64,000 bases of DNA from NCBI RefSeq assembly GCF_024166365.1, contig NC_064835.1, forward strand, positions 56,338,607 to 56,402,606. Direction: 5' to 3'. The notes beneath the pieces were generated by a model that saw nothing but the letters and a program-made list of their open reading frames with translations, was not told the origin of the DNA and made no database searches. The position numbers were made by a program, and so were the translations under genes. Positions within the stretch are counted from its first letter, which is position 1. Each line of letters starts with the position of its first letter. The stretch comes from Elephas maximus indicus. Taxonomy: Eukaryota; Chordata; Mammalia; Proboscidea; Elephantidae. Shown piece by piece: positions 1 through 11,260 of this stretch.

Positions 1-139
1 TTGCTTGCATGGTTTCTGAAGAGAAGACCCATGAAATTTTTATCCTTGATCTTTGATAGGTAAGATACCCTGCTACCTGGCTTCTTTCAAGATATTGTCT
101 TTGGTTTTCTGCAGTTTGAATATGATATGCTGTCTTAAT

Positions 140-505
140 CATCTCGGGCTGCTAAAATAGAAATAGCACAAGTGAATGACTTCAACAAACAAAAATTTAT
201 TCTCTCACAGTCTAGGCTGGAAGTGTGAATTTAGGGTGCCAGCACCAGGGCAAGATTTCTTTCTCTGTCAGCTCCTAGGGAAGGTGCGTCATCAATCTTC
301 CCCTGCTCTAGGAGCTTCTCAGCACAGGGACCCCAGGTACAAAGGACATGCTACATTCCTGGCACTCCTTTCTTGGTGGTATGAGGTCCCCCTGTCTCTC
401 TGCTCACTTCTCTCTTTTATATCTCAAAAGAGATTGACTTGAAACACAACCTAGTCTTATAGATTGAGTCCTGCCTCATTAACATAACTGCCTCCAATCC
501 TGCAT
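140..505 (-). mobile_element. MLT1-like LTR (ERVL-MaLR), degraded
   Basis: The plus strand reads as the reverse of an MLT1-type LTR: a segment like the common TTTATTCTCTCACAG...CTGGAAGT block near 195-230, followed by diverged LTR sequence to about 505. It sits between two pieces of the old L1, so it inserted into it. No open frame belongs to it. Confidence 0.55.
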
Positions 506-536
506 CATTAACATCATAAAACCAAAAAATAAGTAA

Positions 537-645
537 ATAAAACCAAACTCACTGCCATCTAGTCAATCCTGACTTACAGCAACCCTACAGAACAGAGGAA
601 AACCACCCCATAGAGTTTCCAAGGAGTGCCTGGTAGATTCAAACC
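537..645 (-). repeat. AfroSINE, 5'-truncated
   Basis: The reverse of the AfroSINE 3' half is present (GACTTACAGCAACCCTACAG, then CCATAGAGTTTCCAAGGAG). The tRNA-like head is missing beyond 645. Confidence 0.8.
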
Positions 646-1436
646 GCATAGAGGTAGGATTTATAACACATAGGAAAATCACATCAGATCAAAATAATGG
701 ACAATCGCACAATACTGGGAATCACGAACTAGCCAAATTGATACACTTTTTTGGGAAATACAATTCAATCCATACATATGCATAGGTGTAATTTTTGTAG
801 TGTTTATCCTGTTTGGCATTTGCTGAATTTCCTGGATCTGTGCTTTGAAGTCCGTCATTAATTTTGCAAACTTCTTGGCTATTATTGCTTCAGATATATC
901 ATTTGCTCTGTTCTTTATTTCTTCTACTTCTGGTATCCAAGTAAGTGTGTCTTACAACTTTTGATATTGTCCCTCAGTTCTCGGGTGTTCTACACTGTTT
1001 TCTTTCTCCTCTTTACATCTTAGTTTGGAAATTTTTATTGGCAAGCTCAATAGAACTTTAATATTTTCAAAGAAGTTTCTGTCTTTAAACTCACAAAGAT
1101 TCTTTCTTTGGCCATGTCCACTCTACTGATTAGCCCATCAAAAGCATTCTTTATTTCTGTTGCAGTATTTTTAATTTCTAGCATTACCCTTTGACATCTT
1201 CTTAGCGTTTCCTCGTAGTCTTTCACGTTGTACAACTACTTCATTAGAGTTCTTAACATATTAATCACAGTATTTGTAAATTTCCCTTTTGATAATTCCA
1301 ATATCTATGCCATATCTGAGTGTGGTTCTGATGTTTGCTTTGTCTCTTCATATTCTGTTATAATTTTTTGTTGAAAGTCACACATTATATACTGGTAAAG
1401 ATCATTAGTGTGAGGTTTAATGTTAATCTGTTTAGA

Positions 1437-1645
1437 AGTCCCTGGATGCTGCAAATGGTTAAGCACTGAACTGCTGACCAAAAGTTGGCAGTTTGAACAC
1501 ATCAAGAGATGCCTTGAAAGAAAGACCTGGTAATCTTCTTCTGAAAACTCAGCCATTAAAAACTCTATGGAGCACAGTTCTACTCTGAAACACATGAGGT
1601 CACCACGAGTCAGAGTCGACTGGATGGTAACTGGCTTGGTTTTCT
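1437..1645 (+). repeat. AfroSINE, long type
   Basis: A full-length copy with tRNA-like head (GCAAATGGTTAAGC) and the longer middle block typical of one AfroSINE type (AAGAAAGACCTGGTAATC), ending AGTCGACTGGATGGTAACTGG. It splits the old L1. Confidence 0.85.
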
Positions 1646-2308
1646 TTGCTTTGGAGTTGAACTATGTTTCATATTTGCTATAGCTGTAGGTACCAGAGAC
1701 TTAAAATTTCTTTGGTGTTCTTGTTTTTGTCTCCTCTGTTGTCTTTGGGCTTTCCTAGAAATTCTTCCTTAAATAGTATCTACATCTTGCTGCGCTTTTA
1801 GATACTATGTGGATACTACACTGGAGCTTTGTTAATATGGCACTATCAGAGAAGAATTTAATAATATTATGATTAAATCTCAGACTTATATTGGGTCTGT
1901 ATCCTTGGTATATGACCTACATAAGTTTTTTTGAGCTCATGTTTACCCACTTTAGGTGAGATAGGAAGGCTAGGCAGGAATGGAGTTGGGTAAATGCCCT
2001 TCCCCCTAAGTAGGATAAAACCCTGGTTAAGTCTTTTCTCCTAGAAAGTAGGTCATTTTTATGAAGAACCCTCTGGGCAGTTTTTAAGATGCTTATGTTT
2101 TCCTCTTCCCACATCAGAGTCATGAAAGGACCTTTCTTGGCTCTCCACCAAGAGAATCCTATAGGGTTCTAAAGGCAAAACCCAAAAAACTGTCTGAGCC
2201 TTCCTAATTCTGTGGGCTCTAGGAATTTCTCACTCTTAACACTAGTCCGCAGTCAGCATCCAGAAACTTGTCAAAATAGCCATTCAACTGTTTCTAACAA
2301 TGTATGGA

Positions 2309-2515
2309 GGAGCTCTGGTGGTGCAGTGGTGAAGTGCTCAGCTGCTAACAGAAAGGTCAGCGATTCAAACTACCAGCTGCTCTGTGGGAGAAAGACGTGG
2401 CAGTCTGTTTTCATAAAGATTTACGGTCTTGCAAATCCTATGGAGGCAGTTCTACTTTGTCTTACAGCATCATTAGGAGTTGGAATCGATTCTATGGCAG
2501 TGGATTTAGTTGGGT
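2309..2515 (+). repeat. AfroSINE, intermediate type
   Basis: The head is GCTCTGGTGGTGCAGTGG. The middle block GAGAAAGACGTGGCAGTCTG marks a second AfroSINE type. The 3' end GGAGTTGGAATCGATTC is still recognisable. It also lies inside the old L1. Confidence 0.85.
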
Positions 2516-3645
2516 TAACAATGTATGACTCTAGAAGCTTTTGCTTCAGGTAAGCAGGCCTCAGCTGTGATGCTCTATATCCACCTGTCTGCAGATATTG
2601 AGGTGTTTGCTCTGAACCTCAATTGTACAGTTTCCTTATAACAGTATTGCCCATTCCTCTCTCATCCCTTATGATATTTTTAGGCTATAATCATATAATC
2701 ACCAAAAAAACTGTTATTATTATGTCTTCATTCCTTTAAACAAGTAGTTATCTTTTAGATCAATTAGAAGACAAATAAAGAATTTAGTTTTATTATTTCT
2801 TTTTAATGCCTTCCTTGACCCTCTTTCTTTAGGCAGATATAAGTTTCTGACATCATTTTCTTTCTCTCTAAAGAACTTCTTTTAACATTTCTTTCAAGGA
2901 AGCTCTACTGGCAAAGAATGGATTTTCATTTTGTTCATTTTTTTTTTTTTTCTGTTTTAAGGAACAGAATGACAACTTCCAAGTGGTTTACATATCACAG
3001 CTAAAACTGGAATTTCAAGTAATTAATTTTTTATTGTATTTTAAGAAGTAGTGGTCCAAAAAGGATTGGAAATTAAAGAAAAAAAAAAGAAAAGAAGAAG
3101 AAGCTGTTCCTTTACACCAGTCAGTTTGAGAAGTACTGCTATAAACACTATCAGAGCTCCATAAGGCGGGTTGTTCACACCATTAGACTGGGACCAGTGG
3201 AATGTATAGCGTGTGAAAAAAAGAGTACCATCAGCCCCAAATTCAAATCTTCCAAGTCCAGGGCCCACATTCTCACCACAAATATACTGGTAGGAATTTA
3301 CATTTTGCCATTTTCCCCAAGGCCCGACAAAAATCGGATATACGCAAGATGTACCATATTTCCTTCCCTACCCATTTCTCTTCCTTAGATCTGGCTAAAA
3401 GCATAAAACACACAAGACAAACAACTTGAAGAATAAAATTGTTATTATTTCTGTCTGAGTACTTAGGCCATGAAATGCAAAGAAAACCATACAATGAGGG
3501 TGGGAACGAGGGATGAGAAGAGAGGATCAGAATGAAGAAAGCAAGTTGAGGACGTGGAAAATATTCTCTTCCTGGGTAGGTCTTCACACTAGGTCTCAAG
3601 TCCACGGTGATCACACTAGCCCAAATTGCTCTCCTTCCACCTGTC

Positions 3646-3713
3646 CTAGTTCTTGAACTGGCAAACATAGGGTAATCTCTGATCACAGTTATAGTCTTTC
3701 CATTTCAGGAATC
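3646..3713 (-). CDS. REG3: REG3 exon 6: lectin C-terminus and stop codon
   Basis: 68 bases follow a CTCCAG acceptor (AG at 3715-3714). The exon completes the split Gly codon and reads FLKWKDYNC, then [10 protein letters not shown] and TAG (3648-3646). It carries Cys164 and Cys172. The exon is too short to appear as an open frame by itself and was found by matching the family C-terminus. No AATAAA lies within about 600 bases 3' of the stop on this strand; the nearest is at 3035-3030, so the 3' end of the mRNA is unresolved. Confidence 0.93.
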
Positions 3714-5983
3714 CTGGAGAGACAGAGAGGTAAGGTGGGTGGGCTGGTGGAGACTGTGAACTTAATGTGGAGACATTCCAGATTCTAGCCTAGGATTCAA
3801 AGCCACATCCTCATCAGTGCCCCAATCTAGGTGAAGGAGACACAAAGAAAGCAGAGAAGATAGAAGATGGGAGAAGAAAAAACAGCATTGAATTTAGTAG
3901 TTTAGAAGAAATCTCTGAAGGTCAGACCCAGAGAAGAGGAATGATGGGATGGGGAAGGCTGGGAAAATAGTGACTCTTATATTTATTACCTGTGTTTCGA
4001 GACAGGCTCCCACAATGGCCAGAGTTTAAGACGGTGGAGGGATCTCTCTCCCAGGCAAAGTAATTTAGCACATCCCAGCTACTCCACTCCCATCCACCTG
4101 CATTGGGTTCCAAGCCCTATAGAGTAAAGGATGGAGGCAGATGAGAGAATGGCCAGTACAAATCTCTGTGCATGATCCCTTTAGCTGGAATATCTGATCC
4201 CCACCCTATCATCATAGACCTGGTCTGCTCTTCCAGATGCTCCATGAGAAAAATTCTAGAAACTACTCACTTAACTATTTGCTCCTTTTGGTAAATTCCA
4301 AAGCCACAACCAGCAAAGTCACCCAAAGTAGCATGTCACTGGTTAAACAACAGTTGGTGATTACCCTCTGAGCTGTAATAACTATGTCTGTTCTACAGGG
4401 GGCAAAAACAGGTATTCATTTAGGATCCCCACAGCACAAATTAAATAGAACTGTGAAGCTCAGAGAACTGAATTACAAAAAAAAAGAAAAAGAAAAAACC
4501 CCAGGAACTGTGTAAAAGCTTCACAAAAAGCAGGTTAGTTTCAGATGTACACCAGAACCTCCACAGAAGTCAGCTCTCCAGTTGGCCTCAAGTCCCTCCC
4601 TTCCCACCAAATATTCCCAGGATTCCTGAGCTCCAGGGCTCCATAGAGTGACTTCCTGGGCAGGCACGGTAGACAGAGACTGAGGCTGTGTGACAACAGC
4701 TATTTGAGAGTTAAGAGAAAGGAGAGAATACAATCACACCAGCGTGGGGTCATGGAGCCCAATCCAGACGTTTGTGTAGGTGTTTGAAGTGCTCTTCACC
4801 ACAGAAGCCACAAAGGATGCCTCAGCCACACTAAGCACAGACACGAGGTGTCCTGAGGACCGCTTCTGGCAGGCTATCTGTGTGGGAATGAAAAGACAGA
4901 GTGGGAATTGAGACTTCACTGGGAGAGCATAGGGGAAAGGTAGGCAAGAAGGGGGGTGTGCGAGTGATGTAGGAGCACATTCTCAGCCCATGTCACTCTG
5001 GAGAATGGAGGCGTCCCCTCTCTCCTATGGTCTCTTATGTACTTTTCCATTAAGACCCCCCATCTGCACATATACTACATACTTCAGCATCCACCCAGGT
5101 TTTTGGTGTTAGAAACAAGGCATAGCAGTAGGAGCCATAGGCGTTGGAGCCTCCTGGACACTTGATCCGAGCAGAGGAATGTTCCTTTGGGGAGTCTTCT
5201 TCACCTGTGGTACAAGGAAAATAAAGTAGAGGAACATGGTGAGATGGAGAGTGGTAATTGGGGAGGGAAAGATGGAGAGGCCACATTGGAGGAATGTCTG
5301 TGGGGCCAGTGCTTAGGGAGTGATGCCACGCTCCTCACCACTTCTCTCCTTTGCCAACTCTTTCAGGATTTCTTGATCTTGAAGTAGTCACTCTGAACTT
5401 TCCTTTTTTTTTTTTTTTAACCCTTCCCTCTTCTTCAATGTCCAACTCTTCCTGGATGACAGTCCCTACACTGGGGCCTCTCTATAACTCATCACTGACC
5501 CTTCATACTCTATCTCTTCAACCTCCCAACACTAACTAGAGTTCATGGACAAAATGGGAAGTCGTCTATTCTCTGTTATTCAACTAAGAGATACTGCTGC
5601 TAAAGAAACTGTCGGCAGTTGGAACCCACCAGCTGCTCCTTGGAAGCACTATCGGGCAGTCCTACTCTGTCCTGTAGGGTCGCTATGAGTTGGAATCGAC
5701 TCAACATCAACAGATTTGGTTTTTTGGTTTGGTTTGATGCCTCCGACAACTAGTGGACCTAGAGGAAGAAGTAATGATGGGGGAATTGCAGGCTGTTTGA
5801 TTATGTGGGAATATACCTCACCATTACCGCATGTGCCACACAGGTAATTTTCTCCTTGGTTCTGAACATTCACAAGGAAGCCAGTTTGAGAGGCAGAGAA
5901 ATCTCACCTTGAACCTGGGATAGGAGCATCAGGCAGGAAAGCAGCATCCCGGACATGCAGAAGAGGGCCATGGGAGGCAGCAT
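3646..5983 (-). CDS. REG3: REG3-type secreted C-type lectin (five coding exons)
   Basis: The coding exons on the minus strand are 5983-5908, 5204-5083, 4877-4740, 4116-3990 and 3713-3646. All introns start GT and end AG, and the joined frame gives 176 residues, against 175 in human REG3A. Residues 1-26 are a signal peptide (starts MLPPMAL, ends SQVQG). Residues 27-38 are a propeptide ending SAR, followed by Ile39, the family's trypsin activation site. The rest is one C-type lectin domain with Cys41, 52, 69, 147, 164 and 172 (three disulfides), WIGLHDP near 104-110, Glu115-Pro116-Asn117 (the peptidoglycan-binding EPN motif of REG3 lectins) and a C-terminal LPYVC. Family knowledge says such proteins are secreted by Paneth, enterocyte or pancreatic acinar cells and kill Gram-positive bacteria. 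There is no frameshift or premature stop. I cannot decide between REG3A and REG3G orthology. No other REG gene is seen in the window. Confidence 0.95.
3990..4116 (-). CDS. REG3: REG3 exon 5: EPN motif and long-loop region
   Basis: 127 bases start GGC TTG GAA after acceptor CTATAG and end ...ACACAG before donor GTAATA. It encodes EPN at residues 115-117, [20 protein letters not shown] and GHC (Cys147). In mouse and human REG3 proteins the EPN glutamate is needed for peptidoglycan binding, and it is kept here. Confidence 0.94.
4740..4877 (-). CDS. REG3: REG3 exon 4: lectin domain core
   Basis: 138 bases encode exactly 46 codons, phase 0 at both ends. The acceptor is CACACAG ending at 4878 and the donor is GTGTGA at 4739. 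It contains ACQKR (Cys69), SGHLVSVLS and VWIGLHDPT, all conserved REG3 segments. The frame stays open for only two codons past the donor. Confidence 0.94.
5083..5204 (-). CDS. REG3: REG3 exon 3: propeptide and start of lectin domain
   Basis: The acceptor CCACAG ends at 5205 and the exon runs 122 bases to a GTATGT donor at 5082. It encodes the acidic propeptide ([12 protein letters not shown]), the activation site Arg38-Ile39, then Cys41, Cys52 and the family-typical stretch [12 protein letters not shown]. The propeptide is one residue longer than in human REG3A. Confidence 0.94.
5578..5737 (+). repeat. AfroSINE, short type, in REG3 intron 2
   Basis: The head is decayed and the 3' half is well kept: GTAGGGTCGCTATGAGTTGG at 5677-5696, then a T-rich tail. 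It lies between REG3 exons 2 and 3, antisense to the gene, and does not touch a splice site. Confidence 0.85.
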
Positions 5984-5988
5984 CTTGT
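5908..5988 (-). CDS. REG3: REG3 exon 2: start codon and signal peptide
   Basis: The acceptor AG at 5990-5989 leaves a five-base leader (ACAAG), then ATG at 5983-5981. The coding part is 76 bases: 25 codons plus the first base of a Gly codon. The product is strongly hydrophobic (LLSCLMLLS core), as in other REG3 signal peptides. The donor is GTGAG starting at 5907. Confidence 0.93.
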
Positions 5989-6304
5989 CTATGAGTGGAG
6001 GAGGCAATCAGAAATCATGAAGGGGAAGGGTGATCAGCCAGGGAGTGCATGGAGAAAGCTCCTCTGCCCTACCTCTTGTCTTTTCCTTTGAACCCCTGGA
6101 AATAAACTGACCTTGGTGACATCCATTCCTTTCTACAGTTCTGGAGAGAATTGGGAACTCTGTATCCCTAATGCCCCTAAGCCAACCCTTTACTGAGTCT
6201 GAACTGCTATGTTCTTTGAGGCTGGGGTCCTCCTGTACCTTTCCCGGTAATATGTGAGGGAAAACCCTTGTTGTGGGTCTCATCTTTCCACAGCTCCCAC
6301 CTAC

Positions 6305-6330
6305 CTGTCTTGCAGGGTTCTGGAATGGCT
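6305..6330 (-). other. REG3: REG3 non-coding exon 1 (5' UTR), approximate start
   Basis: A donor CAG|GTAGGT lies at 6307-6302, about 315 bases upstream of exon 2 and about 25 bases downstream of the expected cap site. REG3 genes have a short untranslated first exon in this place. The 5' edge is inferred from the TATA box, not seen. Confidence 0.7.
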
Positions 6331-6352
6331 TCTCAGGCCAGGGAAGAGTTGG

Positions 6353-6360
6353 CTTTTATA
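6353..6360 (-). promoter_or_regulatory. TATA box of the REG3 gene
   Basis: TATAAAAG reads on the minus strand at 6360-6353, 48-55 bases before the exon 1 donor, which puts a start site near 6330. REG-family genes are known to be TATA-driven and strongly inducible. I did not identify STAT3 or other upstream sites with confidence. Confidence 0.8.
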
Positions 6361-6659
6361 GGAGGATCTGGAGGAGGAGCATTAAAATCAATACCAGGAA
6401 GGTTTAGGTGGTATAGGGGTCATGGGATAGAACTTGGCATAGGTTCAAGGATATTCCTTACATGGGGAGGAGATTTTTCCCAGCAGAAGCTGGGAATTGC
6501 ACAGATACTGCCTCTTTCCTGTTAACATGCAAGCACTTTCCCCAGAAACAGGTGAAGTTTGCCCTTTTCCTAGCCTCTCCCATAGGATCTGTTTTGATAA
6601 ATTAAAGGAATTATGGTGGCCCTGTGGCACAGATTGTGCTGTGTCAGATACTTAGGAAA

Positions 6660-7440
6660 AAAAATTGTAGCAATGGATAGTTAAGAAAAAAAAATCACAA
6701 GAAGTGTACTTTATTTTTGATCAATCTGTGGAGAATTCACTCCTGTTGGCATATATATGAATTTCTTTCTACCTTTTCCTGTAAGATTAAATAAACACAA
6801 GGTAGTATGTAAAAAGAGAATGGTACAGGAATTGAAGTGTTGGTGAGGGGAGAGTGTTAGTTGAGTTGAGGGAAAGAATTGAAGCCAAAAGTAGCAGCAA
6901 TGGTTCAGAGTTGATGCTGAAACATAACAACAAGGTGTGAAGGAAGCATGAAGTAAACTCTTAAGTCAATAGGTGATCCAAGATGGCACAGAACAGCAGA
7001 TAAATAAATTTGGCTCCTAGTCGTCTAGGAAATAAAGTTTCACTGATGTATAAAGCTAATGAAATAAGATGAGACAAAATAAAGGAGACCAAAGTATAAT
7101 TAGAACAATAGTTGAATGATGCAAAGAAAAGAAAGAATAAATCACTCATAGAGAATAGACATAGTTAATGGTGGTGGAAGAGTAGATGTGAGCCTATATT
7201 GCATATAGGACAAACCCTCCTTTACATTGTTCACTGCTCCATGCTTCACATTAAGTTCATTGTAAATCTGCCATGTGGTTGCAGTATGAAAGCCATCTCT
7301 GTTGCCTTGGTACTGAAGACTGTGGCCACCTCCATGAGGGGAGACTGAGAAATAGTTCCTCATTCAGTGTAAATCTGATTTGGGAATTTGATACCTCAGA
7401 GGCACAGTCTTAGACTATAATCAGCTGATTAATGGAAATC
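6660..7440. other. Intergenic stretch, nothing recognised
   Basis: AT-rich sequence upstream of REG3 with no open frame above 75 codons and no repeat I can name. A short AfroSINE-head-like fragment may lie at 6612-6650. Confidence 0.5.
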
Positions 7441-7446
7441 CTCAAA

Positions 7447-9885
7447 CCTTTTCAGCAAACAAGGTTGTGTTACCTGCTTATTTCATGTTGTTAATGAGTC
7501 TTCCTCAGATCCTGATGCTGGGTTCTTCTACATATAGTCCAGTTTCTCAGATTATTTGCTCGGCATACAGATTTAATAAGTATGGTGAAAAGATACAACA
7601 CTGATACACAGCTTTCTTGATTTAAACAGGATAGCATTGCCTTTCTCTGTTGGAACCACTGCCTCTTGATCTACATATAGGTTTCACATGAGCACAACTA
7701 AGTGGTCTCTAATTCTCATTCTTTGAAGCATTATCCATAATTTGTTATGATCCACATGTCCAAATGCCTTTACATAGCCAATAAAACTCTGGTGTTCTCT
7801 GCTTTTAGCCAAGATTCATTTGACAGCAGCAATGATATCCCTCGTTCCACTTCCTCTTCTGAATCTGACTTGATGTAGTGCTGGAACTGATTTTGTACTA
7901 TCTTCAGGAAAAATTTCACTTGGGTGTGATATTAATGATGTTGTTCAATAATTTCCACATTCTGTTGAATCGCTTTTCTTTGGAATGAGCACAAATACGA
8001 ATCTCTTCCAGTTGGTTGGCCAGGTAGCTGTCTTCCAAATTTCCTGGCATAGACAAGTTAGTGCTTCCAGCATTGCATCTGTTTGTTTAAACATCTCAAT
8101 TGGTATTACATCAATTCCTGGGGCCTTGTTTTTCACTGATCCCTTCAGTGCAGCTTGGACTTATTCCTTCAATGCCATCAGTTCTTGATCATTTACTACT
8201 TCCTGAAATGGTTGAACATTGATCAAATCTTTTTGGTACAGTGACTGTGTATTCTTTCCATCTTCTTTTGATGCTTCCTGTTTTATTCCATTTTTTGCCC
8301 ATAGAATTCTTCAATATTCCAACTGATGGCTTGATTTTTTTCTTCCTTCTTTCAGGTTGAGGAATGCTGAGTGTGTTCTTCCTTTTGGTTTTCTAACTCC
8401 AGGTCTTTGCATTTGTCATTATAATACTTTATTCTGTCCTCTCCAGTCACCCTTTGAAATCTTCTGTTCAGATCTTTTATTTCATAGTTTCTTCCATTTG
8501 TTTTTGTTACTTGAAATTCAGATGCAAGTTTCAGAGTATCTTCTGACATCCATTTTGGTCTTTTCTTTTTTTCCTGTTTTTTTAATGACCTACTTTCTTC
8601 ATTTATGTGCTTGATATCATTCCATAACTCATCTGGTCTTTGGTTGTTTATGTTCAATATGTCAAATCTAGCAGTGGTTTCTAAATGCAGGTGGGATATA
8701 CTCAAGGTCATATTTTGGCTCTCGTGTCTTTGGTTTAATTTTCTTCAGCTTCAACTTGAACTTACATATGAGCAACTGATGGTCTGTTAGACTGTCAGTC
8801 CCTGGCCTTGTTCCAACTGATGATATTGAGCCTCTCCATTGTCTCTTTCCACAGAAGTATTTGATTTGAATCCTGTGTATTCCGTCTGGCAAAGCCTCCA
8901 TGTATGGTAGCTGTTTATGTTGTCAAAAAAAAAAGGTATTTGCCATGAATAAGTCATTGGTCTTGCAAAATTCTATCATGCGACCGCTTTTCTATCACCA
9001 AGACCATATTTTCCAACTTCCAATCCTTCTTTGTTTCCAGCTTTTCAATCCAGTCACCAGTAATTATCAATGTGTGTTGATTACATGTTTGATCAATTTC
9101 AAACTGCAGAAGCTGACAAAACTCTTCTATTTCTTCATCTTGTACCTAAATGGTTGTTGTGTAAATTTGAATAATAGTCATATCAACTGGTCTTCCCTGT
9201 AGGCGTGTGGCTATCATCCTATCACTGAGGGTGATGTACTTCAGATAGATTGTGAAATGTCCTTTTTGACCATGAATGCGACTCCATTCCTTTTCAATTT
9301 GTCATTCTGGACATAGTGAACCATATTATTATCCAATTCAAAATGGCCAATACCAGCACATTTCAGCTCACTAATGCCTAAGATATAGATCTTTCTGCAT
9401 TCCATTCATTTTCGATGACTTCAAGGTTTCCTAGATTCATACTTCATATATTCCACATCCTGGTTATTAATGGATGTTTGTAGCTGTTACTTCTCATTTC
9501 AAGTCAAACCACATCAGCAAATGAAGGTCTCAAAAACTTTAGTCCATCCAACTCATTAATGTCAACTCCACTTTGAGGAGGCAGCTTCTCCCCAGCCATA
9601 TTTTGAGTGCCTTCCAACCTGAGGAACTCGTCTTCCGGCACTATATCAAACAATGTTCCATAGCTCTTCACAAGGTTTCCTCTGGGCAATTTTTTCAGAA
9701 GTAGACTGCCAGGTTCTTCTTCCTAGCGTGTCTTAGTCTGGAAGCTCAGCTGAAACCTGTTCACATTAGTTGACATTGCTGATATTTAAAATACTGGTGG
9801 CATAGCTTCCAGCATCACAGTAACACATAAGCCACCACAGTACAATAAACTGACAGACAAGTACTGGTGGGCCAAGGGACACCCT
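7447..9885 (-). mobile_element. RTE/BovB-like LINE, 5' part, degraded
   Basis: On the minus strand the element runs from its 5' end near 9885 to a break near 7447. Decayed coding pieces appear in order. There is an N-terminal leader (9689-9504, ending RPSFADVV). The endonuclease region follows (8901-8668, with the TDHQLL catalytic-His motif). A linker contains PKWMSEDTLKLAS (8711-8352). The start of the reverse transcriptase contains NKAPGIDVIPIEMF and IWKTATWP (8136-7945). Stops and frameshifts separate them. The catalytic RT motif and 3' end are absent, the reverse of ordinary 5' truncation. Afrotherian genomes are known to be rich in RTE elements. Confidence 0.85.
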
Positions 9886-9889
9886 GGAA

Positions 9890-10525
9890 AACAGAGTTTT
9901 TTAGAGTTACTGCTCCCATACTAAAATGTCAGACAATCTTTGGGAAATCCATCTTCTTAACTTATTACATCAGAGGGATCATTTGTGAGCAATCTTTGGT
10001 AAAAGTAAACTATCATGAAACCAGTCTGTAAATAGAACCATTAGTGATAATGTTAACTCTAATGATTTCGTCTTGGCTATTAGAAAAAAATAAAATAAAA
10101 AATAAAAATTTTTATTAGAAAAATAATGGTTTATTAGAAAAATGACTTATTTCCAAAATAAGAACACAAGTACTCATTGGTCTCTCCTTGTAAAGAATGA
10201 ATATTTGAAGAAATCAAATGTACTTTATATCATATAATACTTTAGAATAAATAACATTGTTTAAAGAATGACTGTTAAGCTCTGTGAGCTCAGCCCTATG
10301 GGACTTTAGAAAGAAGAACTCTTTGATTACAAGACTTAACTTCTAAACATGGCAACTATCATATATATGAGATTACCAGGGGAGAATCTAGTCACTAAAG
10401 GGCCACATTTTCTAGAAAATCTTTAAAAAATTGGTAGAGCTTAACGAGTTTTTTTTTTTTTTTTTCCTGATAACTCCTTGTTCTAGGGGCCATTTGACCC
10501 AGTAGAAAGACCAAACATATATAAT
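9890..10525. other. Intergenic stretch, nothing recognised
   Basis: AT-rich with A- and T-runs (10081-10140, 10449-10465). There is no gene signal and no named repeat. Confidence 0.5.
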
Positions 10526-10526
10526 A

Positions 10527-10686
10527 AACCCAAACCCATTGCTGTTGAGTTGATTCTGACTCATAGTGACTCTATAGGACAAAGTAGAACTGCCCCATAG
10601 AGTTTCCAAGGAGTTCCTGGTGGATTTGAACTGCTGACCTTTTGGTTAGCAGCCGAACTCTTAACCACTATGACACCAGGGTTTCC
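10527..10686 (-). repeat. AfroSINE, short type
   Basis: A complete reverse copy: 3' end GTTGAGTTGATTCTGACTCA, body with CCATAGAGTTTCCAAGGAG, and head ending ACCACTATGACACCAGGGTTT. Confidence 0.9.
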
Positions 10687-11249
10687 AAGCATATGTAATA
10701 AGACACTGAAATTTGGGCTAAATCAAAGAGCAGAATACCAACTGCTGGTCAATGCGGATATATATCCTATGTAGGATGGTACTCTGAAGGTCAACATTTT
10801 TAGAGACCAGATTTCTAAAAGAAAAAAATAAATAAAAATAAGGAATCAGGAGCAGGAGAAATACAGATCAAATGATTGTAGGACCCTCAATATATCTGAT
10901 CTTGTGGGTTGGTTAGAGTTAAAAACTCAGAGTAAAGGAACATTTGTTTTTTGAGCCTCACGTTTCTTGACCTGAAGTGGGAATAATAGGAAGTAAAGAA
11001 ATTGCACAGAAAATACTTCTCAAAACGTGGCATATGACGTACAAGATTTTCCTTTTTCACGATTCTCTCCTCCTCTTTATGTTTCTCAGATCAACCTTAA
11101 CTGCTTAGTGGAGAATGGTGATTTCAATAAGATTCTATTGTAATGGAAGGGAGGACCAAGAGTTAAGTCAGAAGCAAAACGGGGACACCAGCCTGAGGAT
11201 GAGACAGAAAGAGAACGTTAGGTAAGGGAGGTCACTAAGTTGTAGTAAG
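10687..11249. other. Intergenic stretch, nothing recognised
   Basis: Unique-looking AT-rich DNA between an AfroSINE and the outer L1. No gene signal is seen. Confidence 0.5.
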
Positions 11250-11260
11250 AAAAGGAATGG
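11250..11260 (+). repeat. Left target-site duplication of the outer L1
   Basis: AAAAGGAATGG occurs here and again at 19561-19571, exactly flanking the outer L1. The copies are identical over 11 bases. Confidence 0.9.

Larger units (their letters stand above)
1..2955 (-). mobile_element. Old L1/HAL1-like element, fragmented, minus strand
   Basis: Segments 1-140, about 765-1435, 1650-2308 and 2520-2955 read on the minus strand like the 5' half of an ancient mammalian L1/HAL1: A-rich sense strand with remnants of ORF1-like coding. The segments are co-oriented and separated by later insertions (an MLT1-like LTR and three AfroSINEs). All frames are broken. I base the family call on remembered resemblance, so the subfamily is unassigned. 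Confidence 0.6.

Noticed and set aside
3041..3388. Candidate alternative last exon of REG3 (minus-strand W..C pattern near 3320-3265)
   Set aside because: The true last exon, with the conserved family C-terminus and a proper acceptor, is at 3713-3646. The other frame lacks the spacing and the splice site.
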